A DNA stretch of 64,000 nt, from the NCBI GenBank assembly GCA_006386115.1, contig VFIW01000015.1, positions 551,001-615,000 of the forward strand. Direction: 5' to 3'. Shown here in pieces: positions 55,044-64,000 of this stretch; position 1 is the stretch's first letter, and each line of letters begins with the position of its first letter. Source of the stretch: Globisporangium splendens. Its lineage: Eukaryota; Oomycota; Peronosporomycetes; Pythiales; Pythiaceae. The translations under genes were made by a program, and so were the position numbers. The notes under the pieces are model-generated. The model saw only the letters and a program-made list of their open reading frames with translations, was not told the DNA's origin and did no database searches.

Positions 55044-56930
55044 CTACACTCCAAAGTCCCTGTCAGGAAGCACGGATGGTGCGATAAGCGTCCATAGAAA
55101 CAGCGCAATCGCGACCCATTGGGAGCCGATTTTCACCCACATCGTCACAAATTCATCACCTTCTGACGCCAGTCTGCAGCACAAAAGCGTAGCGTCAGTA
55201 AAGGCGAGGTACCCCTGTGCTGTACAGCAAATAGAAATAGAAAGTGCATACCCATTGGAAGATCCCCAGTTCGTGATCACCATGGCCATGTAGAATGACG
55301 CAAGGAACATCAGCGCGTGGAACTGGTACTCGGGCACGACGACCTGTTTTTTCTTGTCGCCTTTGCTTCCAGCAGCACCTCCAGTCTCTTCATTCTCGAG
55401 ATCGTTCGAAAGCGATGAGGATAAGGACGACAGTGAAAACAAGTTGGTCTTGGTCATTGAGATGCGCCAGCTGGTCCACGTGATCGTAAACGCCGCGAGC
55501 GCAGCATTCAACGCGACGCTCTTCGTCTGGTGCTGCATCGTCGATGGATCTGCGGAGCTGCACGCTGGATCCGGATTCGAATGAACCGCTTGGTAGCAGA
55601 GAAATACCGCGTACCCCGTGAACACCGATGCTGGCAGGAGACCTGCATTCACCCACGGTGTTACTGCAACAACGTCAAAAAGGGAAAAAAGGGAAAGGTG
55701 ATGAGCGCGTTAGTATCTATTAGTGCAATGGATAGACGGTATGGATACTCACCGCTCATGAATGTCAATACGATGCACGAGAGCACCGTGATGGTGATGA
55801 ACGCTGTATTCAAGTCACACCCGGCGTACTTTTTGTACATGATGACGATCGCGACCGTCGCTGCTGCCGTGGTGCCAACCACAACGGCCAAGTACGCGGT
55901 CTCCCTATAAACAAACACAGAGCAAGCAAACCATATCCACTAGCAAGATTAGCCACCTTCAGAGTTGATCGAGAGCCTCGCAGTACTCAAAAAAGTATAC
56001 ACCAACCACATTGTCTTCGCGTACGACTGATCGGGAACCGTTTCGTAACTGGTGTCGAGCAGTGCTTGGCGCGCATCGTCATCCCTCTCCGCTTCATCCA
56101 TTTTGTCCAAAATGAAGTCGCGTGCATTGTCTAGCAGTGAAGCACAAAGCAGTTGGTATTGACACACACACACACACACACCAGAGATCAATGGCCAAGT
56201 CAATAGGAGGCACCAAATAATCTTTAGGCGTACATGCATAGTCGAGGATGATGATGATCTGGATGATCATAAATGCAGCCGACGCAATGCGGGCAACACC
56301 AGCATAATCATCGAAGAACGCTAGCCGCACGCAAACAAAACAGCGAGCTTACATAACGCAGCACCAATCGAAGAGCCGCTACCAGCATTGTGAGAACGTA
56401 CAGTTGGGGATAAACAGCGAGCAAAACAGCATCCCGAAGTAAAATGGAATCTGAAACAGCGTCAAGCAGCATACGTTCTCGCAGCCGCGCGCAACCGCAC
56501 AGCTCAGCAGACCGGTCGTGAGGAAGAAACAGCCCATACTGAAACTCATTCTACTCAGTAGCATGATTAAACGCACACGCAAGTAAGCAATGAGTCAGCA
56601 TCAGCGGGTCTCCACCAACACATTCCGGCAGAGCAGATTTACCTGTACACCAACTGGTTTCCGACACAGTACTCTCCGGCGTGTTCCTCCTCGCACTCCT
56701 TGAAAAACCCAAGCACGTAGCTAAAGCGCGTCAAGAACGCTGTACATCAGACACAGCAGTTGATAGGCAAGTAAACGATTTGTTGGCTGTTGACCGTGAC
56801 AAGCCTAGCGCTTCTCGCGTCACCGCATGCGCCTCACAAGCAGCAGCGACATACTCTTCCCGAACTCGCGCAGCAACGCAGCGACGATCGCGTTCACGAA
56901 GAACAGCGTCACGTACGCCGGACGCGCCAT
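55044..56930 (-). CDS. SERINC: Serine incorporator (SERINC/TMS1) family membrane protein
   Basis: Eight exons on the minus strand: 56930-56824, 56720-56643, 56550-56402, 56320-56234, 56130-56001, 55904-55753, 55663-55252 and 55173-55044 (414 aa). All introns are GT-AG and in frame; one holds a (CA)n run near 56161-56181. Family features: Cys-rich N-terminal helices with CVGNQLVYRMSFSMGCFFL, IPFYFGMLF, FFDDYAGVARIASAAFMIIQ, IIIILDYAYNARDFILDKM, PWVNAGLLPASVFTGYAVFL, FHALMFLASFYMAMVITNWG, and the end WVKIGSQWVAIALFLWTLIA with DRDF. There are about ten membrane helices. SERINC proteins act in membrane lipid handling; animal members also restrict retroviruses. Its role here is not shown by the sequence. 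Confidence 0.94.
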
Positions 56931-57493
56931 TGTGCCTCGCTCTTTCTCGCTTCCTCTTCAAGTCGCCAAATGGGGTGTAGTATGTGGATGGTAGTTCTCT
57001 GGAATGATGGTAAAGAGTGATGCTGTCATGTTGTGGAATGCTCCACATTTCAGAACGATGGTCGCTTGATGTTGTCTCGATTACCTTCAACAGCACAATT
57101 CAGAGATATTATGTGGGTCACTCTTTGATGTTCACCACACCACATACGTGGGCCACACAACTTTTGTGTATCACTAATTCATGTGTGCAACACTGTGTTT
57201 CAAGGCACAAATGAAGGAAGGTAGTGAAAAGTAACCAATAGTCAGTGATATTAGGTAATATTTACTCTTCTTGCTCATCAGCTAAGAGTAGGAGTTGGAT
57301 CAAGAGTAGCTGTGCTGGCTGGCAAAAAGAGCACGATTATTTACTGCTGACAAAATCCAGTTATTCTTAACTCCTACAACTACCACGAATTTGGAGCGAT
57401 CCAGATACATTTGTGGCGCGCCCCACACAGTTAATCATTCTGCAGAATGCGCATGTTCCCTAGACAACAAAGCCATCATCATTGCTGCTGCTC
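56931..57493. promoter_or_regulatory. Divergent intergenic region (SERINC / PUB protein)
   Basis: 563 nt of mostly AT-rich DNA between oppositely oriented genes. No gene was recognised. Confidence 0.4.
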
Positions 57494-58776
57494 ATGGACT
57501 GGCTGAAGAAGAAGAAGGACGAGGCGAAGCACGCGGCGAGCCAGGCCGCCGCCAAGATCCAGAACAAGCGCACGCCCGCCTTCAAGGGCGAGGGCAACGT
57601 GCTCGGCGGTGGCAGCGGCGACGCACCAGTCCCAGCAGCAGCAGCGCCAGCAGCAACGTCGCGATCGTTCAAGGTGCGCGCTTTACCATGTTAAACTTCC
57701 ATGCTCTCCATGGGATGGACGCATTGGAAGCGTTTACGGTGGCTGAGCATTTGATTGCGGTTGCGCTGCTAATTGTTGTGGTATATATTAGATCCCAACG
57801 TTTGGGAAGCCTGCTGCGCCGCCACCGCTGACGGAAGAAGAGCAGAAAGCGCGACGAGAAGCTCAGGTGTGCGAAGAAAACATCGGATGAGGTTGTACGA
57901 TATGCGCGTAGGACTGACGACTGCACGGTATGTTTGTCTGTATGTGTGCATAGTTGAAAGCGCTGGAATCGCGTACGAATGCGTGGGACAAACGCGTGAA
58001 CAATGCGCGGAAAGCGCGGATGCAGCAAGAAGCAGAGCTCGAGGCGAAGTACGAGCTACCGCCGCCGCCACCACCTACAACGTCGTCTTCGTCGTCACCG
58101 CTGCGCTCGGGTCCTTCCCCTCGAGTGTTGTCCGCAGAGGAGATGAAGGCTTTTGAGATCCAGAATGCGCAGGCGCAGGTCGGCTTCAACCCGTACGCTG
58201 CGACGTTTTCCTCATCGACGGAAGCGAGCACGGTCATGAACTCCATATCGTCAGGAACAGCGCCACCGGCTGCGCCTAGTAGAGATTCCCCAGCACCATT
58301 AGCAGTAGCATCCTCGTTTCCAGCTATTCCTCCTGCTGGGTCTCCCTCAATGGACATAGAACCGAATGGAAGAGGCGCAGTGTACGTCTTGCTGCGGCAG
58401 GACCCGTCGAGAGCGATCGCGGCGGCTGAGACGATCATCAAGATGCTCAACAATATTCAGAATAACCCCACGGTACGTCACAACCTCTGGATAATTTAGA
58501 GTTTACTGTATGGACTAACCTGAGTATTGTGCATGTTTGCAGGAAGAGAAATACCGCAAGGTTCGCTTGTCGAATGCATCGATTCAGTCCAAGCTCGTGG
58601 CTGTGAACGGCGCGGTCGAGATCCTAGAAGAAGCAGGTTTCTCGAAAATTGCCGTTGATGGTGAGGAGTATTTAATGCTGACCGACGAAGCGTATCTCGT
58701 GGATCGCGTGCAATCGGCCATTGATCGCACGGAAGTCGCGCTGATCCAACTGCAGATTGACTCGTCGTCGGCGTAA
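57494..58776 (+). CDS. UBXN6-like PUB-domain protein (p97/CDC48 cofactor)
   Basis: Four exons: 57494-57673, 57792-57866, 57954-58472 and 58543-58776 (335 aa). The N-terminus is basic and helical (WLKKKKDEAKHAASQ) with FKGEGNVLGG. A coiled segment (LTEEEQKARREAQLKALE, NAWDKRVNNARK) follows, then a Pro/Ser-rich linker. The C-terminal PUB domain matches UBXN6: AAAETIIKMLNNIQNNPTEE, KYRKVRLSNASIQSKL, EILEEAGFSKI, EEYLMLTDEA. PUB domains bind the C-terminal tail of the AAA ATPase p97/CDC48, linking it to substrates in ER-associated degradation and endolysosomal sorting. There is no UBX domain, so the architecture is shorter than animal UBXN6. Confidence 0.88.
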
Positions 58777-59233
58777 TCAGCTGCTGTTTCTCCCATGGCA
58801 GCGCCATCGTCCGTGATAGAGATCTATCTTGGCGTACGTGCTCAAGCGTGTAGCAAGATGTGTTTTCTTTTTTACCAATGTGCCAATCAGTTTGATGTCA
58901 TTCCCCAGCGCAAACGCAAATCGAAGAGCATGTCGCGAGATCCTCTGAGTCGGTTTTTCACACCACGTTTTTAACAATTATCTTATACATTTCACGGAAA
59001 CGTCGAAAAATCGACTTCCAAGTGGTTTTTTTTAGCAAAAATCGATTCATTAATATGACAATTCTATTCTTGATATGTGAAATTCCATTTCTTGATACCA
59101 TTTGGGTCTTCCCTTGCCAACTGCAACCTTTTTCTTGAACCCAGCCCACCCGCTCACATGACACAAGACACCGTCGCGATGTAATGCAGAGGTGTTCGCT
59201 CAGTCGTGCAACTTCCCTCGAGAGCGCAGGACG
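58777..59233. other. Intergenic spacer, nothing recognised
   Basis: AT-rich spacer of 457 nt between two co-oriented genes. No coding frame of note. Confidence 0.6.
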
Positions 59234-61963
59234 ATGGCCGACGACGCGCACCCGACCAGCGACAGTAGCAATAGCAACAGCAGCATGGAGCCACCACCGC
59301 CCCCAACGCCTGCGGCTTCCCCCGACAAGACCAGCAGCACCAGCGCCACGGCGACGCGCAAGAAGCTTGCGCTGCTCGAGAAAATCGCCGAGTTCGAGCG
59401 GCGCGGCGCGATTCTCTACGCCGACGCACGCACGCTGCGCAACCAGGTCCACGACAGCACGAGCGGCCAGTGGCGCGCCGTGGAGACGCGGCTGAAGCAG
59501 CTCGCGATGAGCTGGAACCCGTACCAGGACGTGAGCGCCGACGACCGCAAACGGCAGGAGCGAGCGAACATGAGGCGCGCAAAGGAGGATGGTGGGACTG
59601 ATAGAGATAAGGACGAAGCGATGGGTGGTGAGGATGCGACTAGTAAAGCATCGCGCTCATCGTCGAGCGTGGATATGAGGCAGAAGAAGAAGAAACAGGA
59701 TTTCTATGCGCTGTTGCAGATTGCGGATCCGGGGCAAGCGACACAGGACGACATCAAGCGGCAATTCCGCAAGTTGGCGCTGCGGTTGCACCCGGACAAG
59801 CAGCAGCAGATTCAGGCTTCTAGCGCTGCCACAGATACTATTATCGACGACAGCGACACACAAGATGGACAAGCAAAGCCCAAGAAGATGCATGAGGAGG
59901 ACTCGACGGAGTTTGCGCGTCTGCGCTTGGCGTACGAGACGCTGAGTGACCCTGTGCAGCGCGTGGCGTACGATGCCAAGTTGGCCGCCATAGACGATCC
60001 CGGTGCTGCTGTGGACGACAGTATCCACGTCAAGAACCAGATCCAACTGGAAGCGACGACGGACTTTGCGTCGCTCGAGTGGATGGCGCGCGTCAAGCAC
60101 AAGATGGACGTCATGGACCGGATCGCCGAATGGGCCAAGATCCTCGGCATCAATGCGACGCAAATTCGCTTCGAGACGGGTGAGCCGTGCAACGGCAAGC
60201 GCTGCGGCAAGATCGTGACGATGGACCGCGATCTCGAGTGCTACGGATCGCCTCGCCGGCGCGTGTACGTGTGTCTATTGCACAAGTACATCCACGCATG
60301 CGACGAGCTCTGTACGAGTCGGTACGGAGACGCTGAGCTCGACAAGAAAGTGTGTCCCATGCGCGCGTACTGGTTGGTCCAGAATTGGCTCTTTGACCAA
60401 TTACAATCGGCTAATGCCACTGAAGAAGGAGAAGGACGCGCGCACGGCATGGTTCAGCGCGAAGAAGAGGAAGAAATCAAGATGAGTGACAATGTGGAAC
60501 GAGGGAGCCCAGCCGCGTCACCGAGCGATGTACCCACCGGCAATGATTGTACATTTGAGGCTTCGAACATTCACTTGGGTGACGCATTGACAGCGTTTGC
60601 GATCGCGAATGCCCAAGAGTGTCAGCACGGATCGTGCTCGCGTCGTTTTCAGTTTCTAGATGATGGCATCTACGCGTGCAAGAACCACGGCAGTCCACAC
60701 ATTTGCACCTTTGAGCAGTGCGACGAGAAGGTTTTGCGCGAAGGTCGGTACGTGTGTTGGATCAGTGGGTACACGTATGGCGGGTACCGCGAAGAAGCCG
60801 GCACGGGCACACGCACACGACAACTCGTGTACACTGACGCGCATGGCGACACGGCCGAGATCGAGATGGAGGTGCCAGTGCTGCTCCCACTGGGCAAGAC
60901 GACGTCGTATCTGCTCGAAGGCAACGGGAAGTCCACGCATTACGACGATTTGTCGTCGTTTTCGCCGCCTCCACCGAGTGAGAAAGCGTGGCACACGCCC
61001 AGGAAGTTTGCCAGAAGCAGGAGCGCGTCCTGTGATGACGAGCGTTCGCCGCGCCCGATGGTGAAGAAGCGTCGCCAGCATTCAGATCGCGAGACGTCTC
61101 CTGTGCGCGCGCGGATCCGAAGGCGGTTGGCGGAGAAAGTGCAGCAGGCCGAGGTATCGTCGTTCTACGTGCACCTGAAGCTGCCCGCGGCCGTGGCGAA
61201 CCTTCCGCGTGTGGCGCTGGAGCTCCAGGACCCCGGAGACGACGCCGATGGTGATGATGAGAACGGTAACGAGAACAACAAGGCAGTCAAAGCGCCTGTG
61301 GAAAAGCTGCTGCCGATCCGCGTGCGTGCAATTGATACGGTCAACTATATCAAGTTCTGGATGGAGGAGCTCACGGACCAGCAGATTTCCATATGGGACC
61401 AGCAGATCTTGTGGGGCGACACGATCATCGGTGATGAGACGAATGTGATGGTGCTCGAACAGCACGGTATTGCCGACGGGTGTGTGCTCGAGTTGCGGCT
61501 GCACGACGATTGTCCGCTGCTCGTGTCCACGTGGAACGGGCAATCGGCGGCCGCAGGCAACGTGCACAGCGCTGCTGCTGAGTACAACACGGTGCTCATC
61601 TCGAAAGAAGCCGAAGAAGACCTCGAGGATCTCCAGGACGAGTGGGAGAACGTGATCGCCGTGGAGGAAGACGCGTTCGCGCGCAGCCGCTTGTCGCGCA
61701 AGCGAGAGAAACTCGAGCAGGCAGGAGCGCTGCACCACAAGGAGCTGCTGCAGTATGACGGCAGTGACAAGGCTCCGCGGCTGCTGGGCGTCATCCCCAT
61801 GAACCAGAGCAACCGTCAGAGTCAGCAGCTCATCACGCACCATGGCACAGATGCATTCAACAGCATGGCGACATCTGGACCACGTCTGTCAGCGGATGAC
61901 GTCGCCAGCCGACAGGTAAAGGCTCTGAAGGCGCTGGCAAGCGACGCCAAGCCTTTAAAGTGA
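59234..61963 (+). CDS. DnaJ-domain protein with Cys/His-rich modules and a ubiquitin-like domain
   Basis: Single exon, 909 aa, from ATG 59234. A J domain at about 156-258 has QDFYALLQI, IKRQFRKLALRLHPDK (HPD at about 186) and FARLRLAYETLSDPVQRVAY. An acidic insert of about 35 residues sits between helix II/HPD and helix III. Then two Cys/His-rich stretches follow (CNGKRCGK...CYG...CLLHKYIHACDELC, and CQHGSCSRR...CKNHGSPHICTFEQC). A basic SR-like patch comes next, then a ubiquitin-like fold at about 642-758 (DTVNYIKFWMEELTD, QQILWGDTIIGDE, GIADGCVLELRL) and a coiled C-terminus. Combining a J domain with a Ubl suggests a co-chaperone coupled to ubiquitin or splicing pathways (inference). I know no animal homologue with this order. 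Confidence 0.85.
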   Translation: MADDAHPTSDSSNSNSSMEPPPPPTPAASPDKTSSTSATATRKKLALLEKIAEFERRGAILYADARTLRNQVHDSTSGQWRAVETRLKQLAMSWNPYQDVSADDRKRQERANMRRAKEDGGTDRDKDEAMGGEDATSKASRSSSSVDMRQKKKKQDFYALLQIADPGQATQDDIKRQFRKLALRLHPDKQQQIQASSAATDTIIDDSDTQDGQAKPKKMHEEDSTEFARLRLAYETLSDPVQRVAYDAKLAAIDDPGAAVDDSIHVKNQIQLEATTDFASLEWMARVKHKMDVMDRIAEWAKILGINATQIRFETGEPCNGKRCGKIVTMDRDLECYGSPRRRVYVCLLHKYIHACDELCTSRYGDAELDKKVCPMRAYWLVQNWLFDQLQSANATEEGEGRAHGMVQREEEEEIKMSDNVERGSPAASPSDVPTGNDCTFEASNIHLGDALTAFAIANAQECQHGSCSRRFQFLDDGIYACKNHGSPHICTFEQCDEKVLREGRYVCWISGYTYGGYREEAGTGTRTRQLVYTDAHGDTAEIEMEVPVLLPLGKTTSYLLEGNGKSTHYDDLSSFSPPPPSEKAWHTPRKFARSRSASCDDERSPRPMVKKRRQHSDRETSPVRARIRRRLAEKVQQAEVSSFYVHLKLPAAVANLPRVALELQDPGDDADGDDENGNENNKAVKAPVEKLLPIRVRAIDTVNYIKFWMEELTDQQISIWDQQILWGDTIIGDETNVMVLEQHGIADGCVLELRLHDDCPLLVSTWNGQSAAAGNVHSAAAEYNTVLISKEAEEDLEDLQDEWENVIAVEEDAFARSRLSRKREKLEQAGALHHKELLQYDGSDKAPRLLGVIPMNQSNRQSQQLITHHGTDAFNSMATSGPRLSADDVASRQVKALKALASDAKPLK

Positions 61964-62317
61964 GTGTGTGGATGGCTGGACGCAAGGAGGGATCGCACGC
62001 AATGATGGGCACGCAGCAGCAGCAGCAGGAAATGGAAGCAGCACGCGGGAAAGACATGGCCATGGGAAGAATGCACATCTTTGTCCATGGTAGCCAGCGC
62101 TGTAATTGCAAATGTGCGGCCAATAGTCGCAGACCAGAATAAAAGGGTCAGTAGTCTATTTTATAGGTTATCGCAGGCAGTGTTTGTATGAAACCGACTC
62201 GTTTTTACATCGCTTGCGATTATACATATGCTGCATCTTAGGTTGCTTTCTTGCCTCTTTGATGTTCACAACGCAACCAAGAGACACACTCACAATCGCA
62301 CTCACTGACTGCACAAG
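61964..62317. other. Intergenic spacer, nothing recognised
   Basis: 354 nt, including a short CAG run (about 62011-62028). No gene. Confidence 0.6.
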
Positions 62318-62683
62318 ATGCCGCGCTTGCTCCTGCTGCTCGCGCTCGCGACGACGGCCGCCGCTGCGCTCTCGGGAACCGCGGCCGCGTGCACGGAAGA
62401 CGGGCTCATTTGCCCCGACGGCAGAGTGCTCTCGCGCGATCCGCAGCTCGACTGCGACTTCCCCGCGTGTCCTGCGGCTGCCGCGCGTGAGAATGAGCGC
62501 GTCGAAGAGGACAAGAGCGTCGAGGAAAGCGTCCAAGACGGTGGAGAAGGTGAAAGTGAAGACGATGGAGATGAGGAAGAAGACGAGAGTGCGAGTGAAG
62601 ACGCCACGAATGCCTCGAATGCAGCTGAAGTCGCTGTGAACGTGTCCCAGACGCTCTCGTTCGCGAACCTGCGATTCAGATAA
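62318..62683 (+). CDS. Small secreted Cys-containing acidic protein
   Basis: 121 aa from ATG 62318. A clear signal peptide (MPRLLLLLALATTAAAAL) is followed by a short four-Cys module (ACTEDGLICPDGRVLSRDPQ, then DCDFPAC) with the pattern CPDG-x-V-x-RDP-x2-DC-x2-P-x-C. The rest is a strongly acidic Glu/Asp/Ser tail with Asn-x-Ser/Thr sites. There is no RXLR or LxLFLAK motif, so it is not a standard oomycete effector. It could be a cell-surface or apoplastic protein; the function is unknown. No intron is evident. Confidence 0.75.
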   Translation: MPRLLLLLALATTAAAALSGTAAACTEDGLICPDGRVLSRDPQLDCDFPACPAAAARENERVEEDKSVEESVQDGGEGESEDDGDEEEDESASEDATNASNAAEVAVNVSQTLSFANLRFR

Positions 62684-62856
62684 TGAGAGGAATTGGGACC
62701 TGACATCGCGTAATGGAAGCGATGTATCGAATGGAATGATGAGCACTGAGTCATTACTGTGAGTAGCAGCAGTGTATTTTTCTTCTTAAACATGTAATCA
62801 AACTCCAAACCACACAACTCAGTCAATAAACGCGACACTGCTCTCCCTTTGCCAGC

Positions 62857-64000
62857 TTACTCTTGTTGCGCTTGAAGACGCAACTTGGAGTCCTGGCGCA
62901 CGAGGTCGCCGATGTTGTCGCTGATGACGCCGTCGATCGCGTGCTGCTTCTGGAGCTGCACGCACGCGTGGCTCGTGTTCTGGTCGCCCCAGGTCAGCAA
63001 CACGGCGTGCTTGGTTGCGCGCTTGACGACCTGCACGAGCTCGGGCGTCGCGATGAAGTCGTCCGAGTTGGACACCATGCCACCCAGCTGCTCCATCTTG
63101 ACGAAGTTGACGGCAAACTGCAGCGTCAGGCGCGCGTCGAACGCGTTCGGCTTGATCGAGCCGTACGTGAGGAAGAACACAGGGTACGTGGCTTGCTTGG
63201 TGCGCAAGAGCACGCACAGGTTCGGGTCGAAGCACGAGAAGAAGATGCGGCGGTCGCCCGCATGGTCGAACACGCAGCGCAGGATCGCGTCGACGTACTC
63301 GTTCATCGCAAACGGTACCGAGTGACGCATCGCCGTGCGCCACACGTTGTCCGGGTACTTGATCTCGACATTGAGCCCCACTTCGGCAGGCACGTGCTTG
63401 AGCAGCTCTTCAAGCTTGGGGAAAAACTCGACCAAGTGGTCTTCGTCGACCTCAAGGACAGCAGCAGCCTCGGAGGTAGCAGGCACGGCCGCGCTCGTCT
63501 TGGAGACCTTCTTCTTCTCCCCGAGCACTTGCGTCCAGTGCTTGCGGACGCGCTTCTGCAAAATCTGGAGTTTGTCGCCGCTCTTGCGCGTCTTGGCCGG
63601 CGTCGAGTGCGATCGCTGGAGCTGGCGCAGCGTCATCTCGTGGATGCCGATCTCGAATTCCTCGGCCCGCGAGCCGTGGGTCCACGCGTTCTTATCCTCC
63701 AGTCCAACGTTGAGCACGAAGTCGTGGTACAAAACGGGAACCTTGTCCTTCGTGAGCTGAACATCAAACTCGACAAAGTCGGCGCCGTTGCGGCCCGCAA
63801 GGATGAACGACGCGAGCGTGTTTTCGCGGGTCAGCGCGTGGCGGAAGCCCTCAACCTGGTGGTACGAGCGCCCCATGCCGCGGTGACCACCATTCAGCGG
63901 CTTACGGGGTCGCCAGTACGAGCGCCAGACATGCGAGAGGTTGTTTCGCGCGTGCACGAATGGCTTGATGACCAGGTACGTGAGCGTGAGTTGGCCGATG
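62857..64000 (-). CDS. Glycerophosphodiester phosphodiesterase (GPCPD1/GDE1-like), 5' end outside window
   Basis: The minus-strand frame is open from the window edge (IGQLTLTYLVIKPFVHARNN) to the stop at 62857; about 380 residues are visible. GDPD catalytic motifs: GHRGMGRSY (catalytic His), TRENTLASFILAGRNGADFV, EFDVQLTKDKVPVLYHDF (metal-binding Glu/Asp and His), LNVEIKYPD (Glu/Lys), FSCFDPNLCVLL, and the C-terminal AIDGVISDNIGDL. The stretch before the catalytic domain matches GPCPD1, which has an N-terminal starch-binding (CBM20) domain; that part would lie beyond 64000. These enzymes hydrolyse glycerophosphocholine to choline and glycerol-3-phosphate. A Lys/Ala-rich insert of about 60 residues (near 63420-63600) interrupts the barrel. 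Confidence 0.93.
   Translation of the reverse strand, partial: IGQLTLTYLVIKPFVHARNNLSHVWRSYWRPRKPLNGGHRGMGRSYHQVEGFRHALTRENTLASFILAGRNGADFVEFDVQLTKDKVPVLYHDFVLNVGLEDKNAWTHGSRAEEFEIGIHEMTLRQLQRSHSTPAKTRKSGDKLQILQKRVRKHWTQVLGEKKKVSKTSAAVPATSEAAAVLEVDEDHLVEFFPKLEELLKHVPAEVGLNVEIKYPDNVWRTAMRHSVPFAMNEYVDAILRCVFDHAGDRRIFFSCFDPNLCVLLRTKQATYPVFFLTYGSIKPNAFDARLTLQFAVNFVKMEQLGGMVSNSDDFIATPELVQVVKRATKHAVLLTWGDQNTSHACVQLQKQHAIDGVISDNIGDLVRQDSKLRLQAQQE

Overview
The window is nuclear DNA of a flagellated, intron-bearing protist, most likely an oomycete. The evidence is dense short genes on both strands with small GT-AG introns (about 60-100 nt), a dynein regulatory complex gene (DRC1, so motile zoospores), and the transposon set: a Crypton tyrosine recombinase with a GCR1_C-type domain, a chromodomain Ty3 element and a LINE with a restriction-like endonuclease. 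Almost every gene had to be assembled from several exons. Splice sites were chosen so that the reading frame and the family motifs continue across each junction.

Layout. 1-21.6 kb is ordinary gene space: a coiled-coil C-terminus (3-179), a TVP38/TMEM64 membrane protein, a MED30-like subunit, a small unknown protein, a DHHC palmitoyltransferase, an ARL2BP homologue with an in-frame TAG, a calponin-homology protein, the MAK11/PAK1IP1 ribosome-assembly WD40 protein, a 1318-aa dysferlin-domain protein and a long disordered protein with a SUMO-interaction-like motif. 22.2-24.2 kb is a frame-broken Crypton. 25.5-36.2 kb is gene space again: DRC1, PHO88/SND3, a Tudor-like protein, glutathione synthetase, a RING1-type Polycomb E3 and PTAR1. 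55.0-64.0 kb holds SERINC, a UBXN6-like PUB protein, a DnaJ/ubiquitin-like protein, a small secreted protein and the end of a GPCPD1-like phosphodiesterase.

The remarkable part is 36.3-54.6 kb. A complete U5 spliceosomal snRNA gene lies head-to-head with PTAR1. Downstream are two copies of one LINE (C2H2 finger, RNase H-like domain, reverse transcriptase, CCHC, restriction-like endonuclease). The 3' end of each copy abuts the 3' half of a U5 gene at the same U5 nucleotide, just after the loop-I stem. This looks like a LINE lineage that inserts site-specifically into U5 snRNA genes. The second LINE was hit by a chromodomain Ty3 element (target duplication CACAA/CACCA), whose 5' LTR was in turn hit by a different solo LTR (TGTAA...TTACA, target duplication GTCCG). 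The result is a four-level nest: U5 gene, LINE, Ty3 element, solo LTR.

No CRISPR, rRNA or tRNA genes were seen. Distances and identities were read by eye. Domain names come from motif recognition, not database searches.
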